A stretch of DNA of 64,000 bases from Bryopsis sp. KO-2023 (GCA_030272585.1 BSYQ01000009.1:310001-374000), one strand, 5' to 3'; shown: positions 1 through 10,182, counted from the first letter of the stretch. Translations and numbers: made by a program. Notes: generated from the sequence alone by a model not told the origin.

Positions 1-2
1 AT

Positions 3-2285
3 GCCGAACACTTAGAGAAAGTCCTGTCGCGACTAGCAGAATATCAGCTTTTTGCTAAGGCAAGTAAAAGTGAGCTGGCTGTCGCAACAGTAGACTATCT
101 TGGCTACCGCATTAGCGGAAGTGGGTTAAAACCACAGGAACAAAAAGTGAAGGCAGTGAAGGAGTGGAAGGAACTACAGAGTGTTAGTGATGTACGTAGC
201 TTCCTTGGAATGGTTTCATACTACAGGAAATTCATTCCCCAGTTTGCACATGTTGCTGGACCACTCCATGACTTAGTGAAAAAAGACCATCCCTGGAGAT
301 GGGGACAGGTTGAGCGTGGCGCATTCAATGAACTGAAAAAGCGTTTAAGTCAAGCTCCCGTCCTTATTTTTCCAGATGCGTCACTGCCTTACACTGTGAT
401 CACTGATGCGTCGAATGAGGCCATCGGTGCCGTGTTAACACAGGATCACGGAGAGGGACTACAGCCAATAGCTTACCTCTCACGTAGATTCAAGCCTGCC
501 GAGCTTAACTATGCACCATACGACAAAGAGTTGTGTGCAATATGTTATGCGATGGTGCAGTGGAGACATTATCTAGAAGGTTGTGCGGGTGGAGTAACAG
601 TGTTCACTGACCACCAACCTCTGACGCATATTCTGTCGCAGAGGAACCTTTCTAGAACCCAAGCAAGATGGCTTGAGGCGGGGTACCTGACTTCGATCAA
701 CCCCAAGATCTCCTATATCAAAGGCAAGGCTAATGTGTTAGCAGATGCTCTCTCCCGCAGTGTTCCTAAGCCCGTGGAAACTGCGATGAACATTTCCACT
801 TGGCAAGTGCATCAAGCAAGCCAAGACGAGTGGAAACAAGCCCTCCAAGCTGATAACTCCTTGGTGAAGATATTGCGGAAGCTTGAGAGTGGCGAGGAAG
901 TTGAGGGATATTTCCTCAGAGAGGGAATACTCTGGACGGTCCCAAAGAGAGGATTAGTCGAGAAAGTGGTGGTTCCTAAAGGCCAGCGCAATAAGATTAT
1001 GAAGGAGTGCCATGAGACACCTTCAGCAGGCCATACAGGACCAGCGCGAACAGGAGAAATCCTAGCGCGGCGATATTGGTGGAAGGGGTGGATGAATGAG
1101 TTGAAGGCATTTGTGCGCGAATGCCCTGTGTGCCAACAAATAAAGGCTGACACACAGAAGCCTATGGGCTTACTTCAACCCCTGCCAATACCTGAGCGGA
1201 AGTGGGAGCAGATTACCACTGACTTGGTGACAGATCTACCAGCATCCAATGGGTTTAGTGCTGTAGCTGTCTTTGTCGATAGACTTACCAAGTTTGTGCA
1301 TTTCGCCCCATGTACTAAAGAGATTACCGCTGCAGGATACGCCCAACTTTTTATCGAACATGTTTACCGCAACCATGGCCTACCTAAAGTGATTGTGTCT
1401 GATAGAGACCCTCGCTTTACCAGCAAGTTCTGGCAGACGCTTTTTAAAGCTCTGGGTACAGAGATTCGTATGAGTACAGCTTACCACCCTCAGACGGATG
1501 GGCAGAGTGAGGTTACCATACGTACTCTGGAAAATTTTCTAAGGCCATATGCTGAGAGGTATCCCCATAAGTGGGTTGAGTATTTACCTACAGCAGAGTT
1601 TGCAGCAAACAATGCAGTGAATGCGAGTACAGGGTTCGCACCTGCATACTTGATGTATGGATACCATCCAGAAACACCAAACATTGGTGGGACGGCAACG
1701 CAATTTCAAGTGGAAGCAGTTAAGACAATGGTAGCACGGATGGCACAGGACTTAGATACCGCAAAAGCATATTACTCTAGAGCGCAACACAGAATGTGTG
1801 TGAGTGCAAACAAGAAGAGGAAAGATATTGCTTTTGAGAAAGGGGATAAAGTCCTGATAAAAAGCCGTTTTATTCCGTTGGCTGCTTTGAACAAAGTGAG
1901 TCCAAAACTGCGCCGTCGATTTGTGGGTCCCTTTGAAATTGTGGAGAAAATATCAAAGGTGGCTTACAGAGTTCAACTTCCGGAAACATGGCTCATTCAC
2001 CCAGTGTTTCATGTTTCTAAGTTCAAGCGTTATCACGCCTCGAGTGATAACAGCAGGCAGATACAACCTCCAGAAGGAGAGTTGATTGGTAGCGAAGTAG
2101 AGTATGAGGTCGAAAATATCCTAAGGGCTAGAGGTAAACGCAATCGTGAATACCTAGTGCTGTGGAAAGGATACGATCTACTTGACGCTACTTGGGAACC
2201 TGAAGCTAATCTGGTTAACGCACCAGATATACTTCGCGCATTTAAAGAGAAAGAAAGAAAAGAGTTGCAGAAAGGAAGAGAATAG
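3..2285 (+). CDS. Element A pol, C-terminal part: reverse transcriptase tail, RNase H, integrase, chromodomain
   Basis: The frame is open from base 3, before the first in-frame start-like codon at 147, so the protein continues from outside the window. In order it shows the end of reverse transcriptase (FLGMVSYYRKFIPQF), RNase H (ITDASNEAIGAVL, with FTDHQPLT further on), an integrase zinc-binding HHCC region (HETPSAGHTG to CPVCQQ), the integrase core with TTDLVTDLP, SDRDPRFTSKFW and TAYHPQTDGQSE carrying the D,D35E residues, and a C-terminal chromodomain (VEYEVENILRARG to YLVLWKGYD, TWEPEANL). The chromodomain usually guides integration to marked chromatin. The stop is at 2283-2285. The matching protein in element B is 1015 residues long. 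Confidence 0.93.
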   Translation, partial: AEHLEKVLSRLAEYQLFAKASKSELAVATVDYLGYRISGSGLKPQEQKVKAVKEWKELQSVSDVRSFLGMVSYYRKFIPQFAHVAGPLHDLVKKDHPWRWGQVERGAFNELKKRLSQAPVLIFPDASLPYTVITDASNEAIGAVLTQDHGEGLQPIAYLSRRFKPAELNYAPYDKELCAICYAMVQWRHYLEGCAGGVTVFTDHQPLTHILSQRNLSRTQARWLEAGYLTSINPKISYIKGKANVLADALSRSVPKPVETAMNISTWQVHQASQDEWKQALQADNSLVKILRKLESGEEVEGYFLREGILWTVPKRGLVEKVVVPKGQRNKIMKECHETPSAGHTGPARTGEILARRYWWKGWMNELKAFVRECPVCQQIKADTQKPMGLLQPLPIPERKWEQITTDLVTDLPASNGFSAVAVFVDRLTKFVHFAPCTKEITAAGYAQLFIEHVYRNHGLPKVIVSDRDPRFTSKFWQTLFKALGTEIRMSTAYHPQTDGQSEVTIRTLENFLRPYAERYPHKWVEYLPTAEFAANNAVNASTGFAPAYLMYGYHPETPNIGGTATQFQVEAVKTMVARMAQDLDTAKAYYSRAQHRMCVSANKKRKDIAFEKGDKVLIKSRFIPLAALNKVSPKLRRRFVGPFEIVEKISKVAYRVQLPETWLIHPVFHVSKFKRYHASSDNSRQIQPPEGELIGSEVEYEVENILRARGKRNREYLVLWKGYDLLDATWEPEANLVNAPDILRAFKEKERKELQKGRE

Positions 2286-2733
2286 GGAAGCAGAGTGTTT
2301 GATGGCTAAGGTGGAACTCCTTATCGCAAGGGGGCGCGAAAAAGGATACCTTAGAAAAACTCTGTCGACTTCCAAACCAACTCTTTAACTTTAATGCGTT
2401 AGGTGCCTAAGTTATTTGGCTGGCGCAGTAAGTGTAGCTTCAGTAGTACTTTAGAAACCGGGCAAACGATGTCACATTCGAGATAGTGTGGTTGTTCCGA
2501 GAAAACCCCTATCAAGTGACGTGTTGAGGTGGTCTTGACGAGACTCCAACCGAGCAAAACGTTGGTGTCTCACCCCAATAACCCAACGAGGAAAGTGTAC
2601 GAGTCACCCAGCCTTATAAGCGCAGCCCTCGAACCATTTTGCCCTAGTGTTTGTGTAAACGGAGCGAGCTCCTGAGTAAAAAAAGTCTAAAGACGCACAA
2701 ACCGTTGTTATTTCTTTCTTTCCGACAAACATA
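2286..2733 (+). promoter_or_regulatory. Spacer between pol and second ORF of element A, with a TATA-like box
   Basis: This 448-bp stretch has no ORF of note. It holds CCTTATAAGCG near 2612-2622, about 110 bp before the second ORF, and the same word is kept in the matching spacer of element B (about 45692-45702). That would suit a separate promoter for the second ORF. A spliced subgenomic mRNA is the alternative. The function is inferred. Confidence 0.35.
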
Positions 2734-4548
2734 ATGGCTGCCGATACACCCGCCGCAATTATTGCGAGCTTGGAAGCGGAGGTAGCTCAAAAAGAAGAAG
2801 AGCTGCAGCACTTTACGTCGACCGCAGAAGAAGTGCTGCAGAACAATGAGGCCTTAACCCGGCAGCTCTCAGAGTTGAGTGACCGGACGAAAGCAGCTGA
2901 GGCTGCGAAGGAGGCAGCGGAGAAAGCCAAGGAAAAGGCGGAGGCGGAAAAGAAAGAAGCGGAGGACAAGACCAAGGTCTTGGAAGAAAAATTGGAAGCC
3001 ATGAAGCTGAAAAAGCAAAGGTTCCAATCTCACATGATGGCTAACCATCGTGAGAATGACCTCCGTAAACAAGCTCTCGGGGGAATGGTGGATCGATTTA
3101 CCGCGGTAGAGGAAACGCTGCAGCGAGCTGTAGCAACCGCGTGGAGTGCAGCAGCCAACAACCTTAAGAAGGAATTGGCAGAACAAGAGCTGCAGATCGA
3201 TTTGCTGGGAGAGTCCCTCAGAGACGGCTCTGAAAAACTTCAAGTGCAGAGCGAAACAACGGACAAGATGCTGCGTTTGAACCCGGCGGTACCAGCACCA
3301 CGGGTACGCGAAGAACTGGATCGCCAAGTCCAAGTTCTGTTGTCAAACGCAACACTTGATCTGGAACCGTCCAAGGACGATGATGCGGGAGGCTCAAGCA
3401 AGGGCAAAGGAAAAGGGAAAAACAAACGCCCAAGCTCGCCGTGTAGGGATGAAGATCCACACGGAAAGAGAAGGCGAGAGGACGGTGACGATGAAGGTGG
3501 TGAGCCACCGAGGGATCGTATGCCTGGAGATGCAGCAAGAGCCAACTTGTTACTCAAGTTAAAGGCTGCCGCATTAAAGACTCCAGCACCCTCACAACCA
3601 GCGCCAACAGTTCAGACTCCCGGAGATGAGGCTACCGCAATAGCACCGGGGGAGGACTTATTCGACATGAGAGAGGAGGAGCTTTTGGACTTGGAGTTTA
3701 ACGAAGAAATTGACTTCGGCAGTCCACCTCCTAGGCTCGAAGGTCCTAGTTCTGAACTGGAGGACGGGGAAATAAGGAATGATGAAGGGCCAAGCCAGGT
3801 GACAGAGGTTCAGCGTGCGGTTCATCCACCGTTGGAGTTAGCTCCAACAGAAGCAGCACTTCGGGCTTTCCGAGAAAAGGTTAAGCTCAGAAGACTAAGG
3901 GCGGCTGCTCAGGACAAAGTGGATGCTGCACCCAGCGAAGTGAACCTGTCACGGGAGGATATCGAGGAGGCTTGCAACCCCATCACTGCGTCAGAGAAAT
4001 GGCCGAAGGTCCAATATACTAACCCCAGGGACCGAGCCTTGCAAAATTACCGCGGCAACCGGCACTTTCACGAGTTGCCCATGTGCATTTGGTGCGGGAG
4101 AAGCCCAATGCAAGCAAGTGCTCAGCGGCTGACGCAGAAGAAGTATTCCGTCCTTCCTTGTGGGTATCACCTCGTGTGTGATGCTCATTGGTTGGCATAC
4201 TCGATGCTGGGGCGCATCGTCACGGCGGTCCAAAAAGTCGCGGAAGTGGACAACAAGTCCATCGCCACCGTCTCCCCATTCTCTCTACCTGCCCATATGT
4301 TGAAGCTGACACGCTCGACGTTCGAAGAAGTCCCTCCGTTCCCGGCTGAGCACGAGAAGTTGCCACACTGCAACATGTGTGTGAAGCGGCAGCTCAAGGT
4401 GTCCGGCATCACAAGGGATCTGCCATTCCTAAAGTCCAAGAGGGTGGCTGCCGCATTTGATCCCTGTGTCCGGTATCGTGCAGTGCAGCAAGCGCATGCG
4501 CAGGAGCAGCATGCTATCCAGCAAGCGCAAGCGCAGGAACAGCGTTAA
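2734..4548 (+). CDS. Element A second ORF after pol: coiled-coil protein with C-terminal Cys/His cluster
   Basis: A 604-residue ORF starting at an ATG in good context (ACATAATGGC). Residues about 1-110 are an Ala/Glu/Lys coiled coil. Around 220-250 there is a strongly basic, nuclear-localisation-like patch (KGKGKGKNKRP and GKRRRED). About 300-360 is acidic. The C-terminal third has paired cysteines and histidines: CIWCGR, then LPCGYHLVCDAHW, then CNMCVKRQ, a pattern that could bind zinc like a RING-type fold. There is no signal peptide or membrane segment, so it is not an envelope gene despite its position downstream of pol. The copy in element B keeps the ORF open with few changes, which suggests constraint. 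I do not recognise the family. Possible roles are nuclear import, nucleic-acid binding or countering silencing, all unproven. Confidence 0.8.
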   Translation: MAADTPAAIIASLEAEVAQKEEELQHFTSTAEEVLQNNEALTRQLSELSDRTKAAEAAKEAAEKAKEKAEAEKKEAEDKTKVLEEKLEAMKLKKQRFQSHMMANHRENDLRKQALGGMVDRFTAVEETLQRAVATAWSAAANNLKKELAEQELQIDLLGESLRDGSEKLQVQSETTDKMLRLNPAVPAPRVREELDRQVQVLLSNATLDLEPSKDDDAGGSSKGKGKGKNKRPSSPCRDEDPHGKRRREDGDDEGGEPPRDRMPGDAARANLLLKLKAAALKTPAPSQPAPTVQTPGDEATAIAPGEDLFDMREEELLDLEFNEEIDFGSPPPRLEGPSSELEDGEIRNDEGPSQVTEVQRAVHPPLELAPTEAALRAFREKVKLRRLRAAAQDKVDAAPSEVNLSREDIEEACNPITASEKWPKVQYTNPRDRALQNYRGNRHFHELPMCIWCGRSPMQASAQRLTQKKYSVLPCGYHLVCDAHWLAYSMLGRIVTAVQKVAEVDNKSIATVSPFSLPAHMLKLTRSTFEEVPPFPAEHEKLPHCNMCVKRQLKVSGITRDLPFLKSKRVAAAFDPCVRYRAVQQAHAQEQHAIQQAQAQEQR

Positions 4549-4743
4549 GGAGGAGGGAAAAGGAGTTATCGTCGACCAAGTGTGTGCGTGCAGCAGCTGT
4601 CAGAGACGTCAGAGCAAGAGACAGGTCCAAGACAGTTGGGTGTGGGTATGGGAGTGGGTGAGTTTTGTGTTTGTGTTTTTGTGTTTTTGTTTTTCTTTGT
4701 GTTTTGGTGTGCGTGGGCGCCCACTTTTTGCGGGGGGGGCGTA

Positions 4744-5161
4744 TGTTAGTCTTTTAGCGCTATACGAGGTAGTTTGGGATAGAGCCGAGGGTGGCTGACG
4801 CATGTGGGTTCACGAGTAAGACAGATTAGACCCAGAGTTTGGGGCATGCGTCAGCGTACTACACTTAGGGGTACTTAAGAGGCCCACTCGTTGTTTTGAC
4901 GTTCACTTTATTTTGTAAGAACTCGGGATTCGTGGGATTGGTGTGTTCCCGCTTGTGTGTGTGTTTGTGTGTGTGTGTTAAGTGTTTGCCTGACGCAATC
5001 ACTTCCCAACCCAAGTGCTCTAGTAGCGTTCACAACCGCGCTAGCTAGAGAGTTGTCTAAACCAACAAACCCCACAAGTATACTTGCGTTAGCCAGCAAG
5101 TTATCACGAATCCAACCAACACAGCCGACCACTATTGCGTCACCCACAAGCTTCACTATCA
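4744..5161 (+). repeat. 3' LTR of element A
   Basis: 418 bp, starting TGTTAGTC directly after the G-rich polypurine tract and ending CACTATCA. It contains a TG-rich microsatellite near 4954-4980. The equivalent LTR of element B (43167-43567, minus strand) is 401 bp and differs mainly by one short length change near 4810-4830. Confidence 0.85.
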
Positions 5162-5570
5162 ATTGCCCTATGAGTAAGAGAAGAGGTCGCTAGGAGGAGT
5201 CGCTCGGTCGTCCTGCCGGTAGCGCTGGGTGGCTGGTACCAAGGATCGCGCTTTTTGGTCTGGTTGGTCGAAGAAGAAGAGAGTGAGAGGTCCACAGTGA
5301 GCATGAAGCGACAAGAGGTGATGGAGGTACGCCAAGAGAGCTAGTTGAGGTGGTAGGCGTCGTCGCAGTGGTCCTCTCACGACCTCAGGCGAACGCCTCG
5401 GCAAGCATGACGCAGTGTTGTTAAAACAGCACTGTCCCGGCGACGGAACCACTGTTGACCCCGGGGTGTAGTGGGAGTGAGATTAGGCTCGGGGCGAAGC
5501 CCCTTTCAGATGAGAACTGGGATGGATTACAATGACGGTCGTTCTAACTTATAGTCCACGAGAATGTATG
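5162..5570. other. Anonymous flank of element A
   Basis: No convincing ORF or repeat boundary. The sequence is moderately GC-rich and has a short palindromic stretch GTTGTTAAAACAGCAC near 5417. It lies between the end of element A and the minus-strand fossil integrase fragment. Confidence 0.4.
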
Positions 5571-5579
5571 AGTCATGCC

Positions 5580-6165
5580 CTAAGAGAGGGTGCCGACCAC
5601 GAATACCCCGAACGTCCACAATCGCAAGTCCCCTGAGATCCCATCTAGCATCCCATCTAACAAAGTTAACGTTAAGGCACACATCATCTTTACATGATAT
5701 GCGACGTCTTCGTCGAGTGGCCACTTGTCACATTCGCTCTTGCGCCTTTGTATAGTTTTCTTTTGCATCATGAAGCTCTCTTGCATCCTTTCAAACATTG
5801 TTTCAGCATCTTCATTCTTTGTCTTCTCGTAAGTGCGGACCCCGATGAGGAGTGCATCCGGAACAAAACCTTTTTATCCACATGCCAAGTGTAATGGTGA
5901 ATGTCATGTTGTACTATTCATCGTGTTATTGATTGCAATTTTTGCAATTCCCAAGGAATCTACCCAATCTTCTAGCTACACTTCCACATACGGTCGCAAG
6001 TAGTTCTCGATCGTTTTATTCACTACTTCGGTTTATCTATCGGTTTGGGGGCGGAACGAGGTGTTCGCCTTGTGGGTTCCTACTTTTGAACACACATGTT
6101 TCCAAAATCCGCCCGTAAAGGGAGGGCCACGGTCCGAGATAATTACCTTTAAGAGTGCAAGGAAA
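5580..6165 (-). pseudogene. Fossil Ty3/gypsy integrase fragment
   Basis: Read on the minus strand, this stretch shows the hallmarks of the integrase core: a VIISDRGPPFT-like segment, then an FRPQTD-like segment, then IENYLRPYVE. It is much decayed, with several breaks, and no intact ORF covers it. It is older than the neighbouring elements A and H. It probably belongs to the same remnant as the other minus-strand fragments between 5.6 and 10.2 kb, though that link is an inference. Confidence 0.6.
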
Positions 6166-6293
6166 TAACGAGGGTTGTTCGTATTATCTTTTCGTTGTAA
6201 AAAGCTTTGTTCCCTAAGTCGTTTGACCAGGAAGTTGCGCGTGTTACGAGCGCGCGATAACAGGGATGTTGCGCAAAACTACGTAGCTCCAAT

Positions 6294-7066
6294 TCATTGG
6301 TGTTTGTCCTTTGTGCCTGGTGGAAGTGATGGTACAGGGAAATGGTTCCTGGCCCTATCCGTAATCTTTTCCAAGGTCTTATCCGCCATACTATAATCAA
6401 CACCGGAAAGTCTTTGATTCATGGGTACATTTTCACCTCCACGGCTCTTGTATAATAATTCACGTCCCTCCCGTATTGCATTTGCTGCATCCATTCCTTC
6501 GTCAATCGTGACGTCAAGACTGGTTTGACACCAGGTTTCCACTTTGTCTCCCATCCTGGCCGGAAAAGTTTCCAACATCCGTTGCATAAGCCCCGTCTGA
6601 GCATCTGCAGCGTATATCGCCGTCTGCCACGCATCTCGCTCGTCGATAGAGCTAAGATGTGGTCCTTGGGCTTTGACCTGCCCCTGGAGTCGGCGATTTG
6701 TTTGATTCGCAGTGTCGAACTCCTTGATCAAGGCCCACCTTTCATTTCCTGCGGTACCCCGTGCCTCTTTAGCCACGCGCAAATCCTTTTGCGCTCTTCT
6801 TGTTTCAGCAGACGCTCCGCCACCTCTTGGAATTTCTTAAGCTCTCCTTCAGCCTTTTCCGCTCTTTTCCTTTCTTGGTTGCGCTCCTCGCGCAACTCAA
6901 GGCAGTCTTGTTTCAGCCTGTCGCATCTGGTTTGAAGGTGGTCCAGGTCGTGCTCCCTGTTTGCAGCTTTTTCTGCCTTTTGACTAGGAAGTCTGGTTGG
7001 CGGTTTAATCACCAGTTTTGGTCTCGGTTTTGGAATGCTGCCCGGTTTAGGTACCGGTTTTAACAC
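6294..7066 (-). pseudogene. Fossil gag-like coiled-coil fragment
   Basis: Minus-strand coding-like sequence. It begins Lys/Pro-rich (KPVPKPGSIPKPRPK), continues into a charged coiled coil (LEERNQERKRAEKAEGELKKF in style) and then a mixed helical region. This resembles the N-terminal part of gag proteins from plant-lineage Ty3/gypsy elements, but no zinc knuckle is present here, so the call rests on context. It is broken at least once. The alternative is an accessory ORF of an unknown element. Confidence 0.4.
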
Positions 7067-7320
7067 ATCCGCTTCGAAACTCTACCGTCTTTCGAAAGCA
7101 GATTTTTTACAGACTTCAGATACAGAGGTGGTGATGGTGGGCAGACCTGGGCTGGACCGGACCGGCAGCGAAAAAACGGTCCGGTCCGGTCCAACCTGTC
7201 TATGGACCGGCTGACCTGTCCGGTCCTGTCCGGTCCAGCGAAAAAACGCCGGTCCTTGCAAGACCGGACAGGTTGCGACCGGTCCAGTCCAGTCAACCTC
7301 GGAAATTTGCAGAAAACCTG

Positions 7321-7420
7321 GACCGGATTTCTGACAGATTTTCCGGTTTTAGACAGGTCACACCAATATTTCGCCTTTATTAGACAGGCGATGTGACCTG
7401 TCTAAAACCGGAACGACCCT
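7321..7420 (+). repeat. About 100-bp hairpin repeat, copy 1
   Basis: A short inverted repeat (TTCCGGTTTTAGACAGG paired with its complement at 7393-7413) with a small loop containing GCGAAATA-like sequence in antisense. A second, diverged copy lies in opposite orientation at 34589-34689, on the other side of element H. This is a non-coding MITE-like repeat. Confidence 0.65.
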
Positions 7421-7429
7421 GTATGGACA

Positions 7430-7700
7430 GCAGTCATGGGCTGCACAGGACAGGGTTCTGTGCAGGTTCTGTGCACCCTGTGCTGTCCTGTCCTATGCAG
7501 CGGAATTGCACAGGCCAGAACAGCACAGACTGTCTGTGCTGTGCACAGGGTCAGACCTGTGCTGCACAGGTGAGCAGACCTGCACAGCACAGCACAGATC
7601 TGCACAGAATCTGCACAGAACTGCACAGAATCTGCACAGATTTGGCACAGAATCTGCACAGAACTGCACAGAAACTGCACAGATGTTGCACAGACTGATA
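7430..7700 (+). repeat. TGCACAG-rich low-order repeat
   Basis: CTGCACAGAA-type 10-mers recur in near-tandem fashion, most densely at 7590-7690. Related TGTGCACAGGACAG words occur near 8105-8215, 10365-10405 and 50640-50790. The ORFs read through it are Cys/His/Gln-rich artefacts of the repeat. Confidence 0.7.
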
Positions 7701-8435
7701 AAAACACGGGAAAGTATCGAGTAGTGGTAGACGTTACGTCTAGAACCACGGAAACACGGATAAGAGTCTTTGCTTACAAGCTTACTCTAGAACATTGTTA
7801 CCTCGGTCCGGATCCAATAAATATGGGGCCGGACCGACAACCTGGCAAAAGGAACGGTTGAGAGCTGTCGGACCCAGCGTCCACTGGACCGACAGATCCA
7901 GACCAAATCCTTCTCAGGACCGTTGGTTGGATTGTGTGGACACGGTAACTGCCACCGTGTCCACCTCTCACTTGGGTCAGTCGGACTGTACTGCTGGACC
8001 GGCTCTGGTACCGAACCAGGCACTGATTACCGGACCAGGCTGATCCAGTCCGACTGGATCGACTTAGGTGAATGTGTACTCGTTCCAGAGTCCACATTCG
8101 TATCACAGACCCTGTCTGTGCTGTGCTGTACAGGTCTGTGCACCTGTGCAGCACAGGTCTAACCCTGTGCACAGCACAGACAGTCTGTTCTGTCCTGTCC
8201 TGTGCACAGGGGTCTCGGCCCATGTCTAATGGACAGGTGGGCTGCTTGTCCAGACCGACCTGACACCTGTCTAGAACTGGTCACACAATTGAGCACATAT
8301 TATGTGCTAATTGTGTATCAATCGATCGGGAAGTGGGTTAATTGATTGGGGAACAAAGTAATATTATTTTTTTTATTTTTTTAGTGTATGATTGACGTGA
8401 GCCAAGCTCACCAGCCATTGACTGGAGGCTGTCGG

Positions 8436-9309
8436 CAGACCTGGGCGCTGGCAAGTTTTAAAGGACCGGACCGGACCGGAAATCCTTTCTTAGACCGGAT
8501 TTGACCTTTCTTAGACAGGTCAGACCGGTCTAAGAAAGGTCAAACCCGGTCTAGTAAAGGACCACCTTTCCAGAAAAGGAAAAAATGTGTTTTGTTTTTG
8601 CACATAACTGGGAATTAATCAATTGGAAGCTGACTTTTTATTAATTAAAGGATCAAGTCATATTATTACACGTATTTTTAGTATGATTAACGTGAGCCAA
8701 GCTCACCAGCCACCGACTAGAGAGAGTCGGTCGACTCAAGAGGGATTCGAACTCAGGTTGACTAAGTCCGAGTCGAGAGCACCAAACCATAGCGGACCCC
8801 ACCACAGGGACGTTCAAATGGGGGCCGTTACCTTTAAGTACCCGTTTGTTACTATTGCTAAAAATAGGTACTTGAAGGTAACGGCCCCCATTTGAGCGTC
8901 CCTATGGTGGGGTCCGCCATTGGTTTGGTGCTCTCGACTCGGACTTAGCCAACTCGAGTTTGATTCCTACTATCGATCGACAGCCTCTAGTCGGTGGCTG
9001 GTGAGCTTGGCTCACGTTAATCATACTAAAAATACTTGTAATAATATAACTTTATCCTTTAATTAATAAAAAGTCAGCTCCCAATTGATTAATTCCCAAT
9101 TATGTGCTTAATTGTGTGACATGTTCTAGACAGGCGCCAGGTCGGTCTAAAACAGGGTCACATCGGTCTAAAACAGGTAACACCAGTAAGACCGGTACTA
9201 GACAGGCGACAACCTGTCCAGACAGGTCGGACCTGTTTAAGAAAAGTCAAATCCGGTCTAGTAAAGGTTGTCCGGTCCGGTCCTTTAAACTTGCCGGCGC
9301 CCAGGTCTG
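8436..9309. repeat. Large near-perfect palindrome (foldback element), centre about 8853
   Basis: Left arm 8436 to about 8841 and right arm about 8866 to 9309 are reverse complements over most of their length. The inner 230 bp of each arm match best, and the loop is only about 25 bp. The ends read CAGACCTGGGCGC. Each arm contains a tRNA-like tract: the left arm has GGGATTCGAACTCAGG, the complement of an RNA polymerase III B box, followed by CGAGTCGAGAGCACC. Transcribed RNA would form a hairpin of about 420 bp. No protein is coded. Confidence 0.8.
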
Positions 9310-9597
9310 TTCGCAATCCACGCTCAACCTCAACTCGTGCAACAAAGGTAATCCAAGAACGAATTTGGGTACGTCGACCACGTAAAACGTGACAGTTCGC
9401 AACCATGGGTCAATCTGCACCTCCAAATCCACCTTCCCCGCTGGTGTCTTTCGTAATTCGTCCGAAAATCCCGAAATAGTAACCTGCTGCTGCATGCGCT
9501 CAATAACCAATCCATGTCGTTTGGTGAACGCCAATGGGATCAGATTTATTTCCGATCCTGGATCCATCAACCCATCCTCGAGTCGCGCGCCACGCAA
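9247..9597 (-). pseudogene. Fossil retropepsin (protease) fragment
   Basis: The minus-strand frame contains GLMDPGSEINLIPLAF, which resembles the D-[ST]-G-[AS] active-site segment of retropepsins, and later FVLGLPLLHEL, which resembles the ILGLPWL segment that follows in Ty3/gypsy proteases. It is a decayed fragment. Its right-hand neighbour at 9.92-10.18 kb is a nucleocapsid fragment, which gives the expected gag-then-protease order on the minus strand. Confidence 0.55.
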
Positions 9598-9917
9598 CGC
9601 GCGGAACCTGACGAAGAGTTGCTTGCTCCCTACGCTCGTGCTCTAAATGGTCGCGACGTGACGTCGGGAGGAGTGACTGTTACATGAAGAAAAAGGTCGA
9701 ACCAGAAGTTACAAGTAGTTCAAAATACAACGCCCTTTTATCCACCGAAAGACTGCAAATTGGATTGTGCCTGGAAGCTAGAACTTTGTAAATTGACCGT
9801 GAAGTTGGTTTCTAGGTTCCAGGAGCTTCTCAAAACTCACTCTCAACAAGAAGCTATCTATTACACGTGGTCACAAACCCCCACGTGGCACTTTAGCTCC
9901 CTCAAACCTTTTCCAAA

Positions 9918-10182
9918 CGTGATCTAAACTTCCAGCACGTAACAGTGACCTCGACGTCTGGACACGGCTCGTATTCTTGAAGCGCTTTGAAGGCGCGTGC
10001 AACGTCCTCCACAGTACCAGTTGCGCCAGCACTCACAATCACACGCCTGCCACAGCGACACCTGTCTGCAGTATGGCCCTCCTTTCCGCAGGAAAAGCAT
10101 CGAATAGCTCGGGAGCACTCACGAAAAGTGTGACCACTCTGTCGGCAGTTGCGACAGACATACTCCTGGTGTTACGCCTAGA
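9918..10182 (-). pseudogene. Fossil gag nucleocapsid with CCHC zinc knuckles
   Basis: On the minus strand two CX2CX4HX4C knuckles stand close together (CRNCRQSGHTFREC and CFSCGKEGHTADRC), followed by a further CRCGRR. This is the usual nucleocapsid end of a Ty3/gypsy gag. It is part of an old, broken copy. Confidence 0.7.

Larger units (their letters stand above)
1..5161 (+). mobile_element. Element A: Ty3/gypsy chromovirus, 3' part (5' end outside window)
   Basis: Seen: a pol reading frame already open at the window edge, a second ORF, a G-rich polypurine tract (4731-4743) and a terminal segment that starts TGTTAG and ends ACTATCA. The same arrangement recurs in inverted orientation as element B (43167-49613), and the two copies are nearly identical over more than 4.5 kb. 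The 5' LTR and any gag lie to the left of the window, so completeness and target duplication cannot be judged. Known: the RT-RNase H-integrase-chromodomain order is that of Ty3/gypsy chromoviruses. Inferred: a recent copy, because it differs from B by only scattered substitutions and one short length difference in the LTR. Confidence 0.9.
7142..9309. repeat. Composite foldback region with terminal CAGACCTGGGC repeats
   Basis: CAGACCTGGGC occurs at 7142 and 8436 and in reverse complement ending at 9309. The flanking sequence is rich in GGACCGGACCGG and in CAGACAGGTC words. Several blocks recur in inverted order, for example the CTAGAAC..TCACACAATT segment near 8270 and its complement near 9115. 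I read this as two or more foldback or MITE-like units inserted into one another. No transposase is encoded and I could not find a matching target duplication. Confidence 0.6.

Noticed and set aside
3218-3557. Antisense ORFs of about 105 codons (and counterparts near 44.8-45.1 kb)
   Set aside because: Shadows of the second ORF of elements A and B, present in both copies only because the copies are nearly identical.
2734-4548. Envelope gene of a retrovirus-like element
   Set aside because: No signal peptide, membrane segment or furin-like site; composition is coiled coil, basic patch and Cys/His cluster.
7393-8263. Several overlapping Cys/His/Gln-rich ORFs on both strands
   Set aside because: They are read-throughs of TGCACAG and GGACCGG repeats and are open on both strands for that reason.
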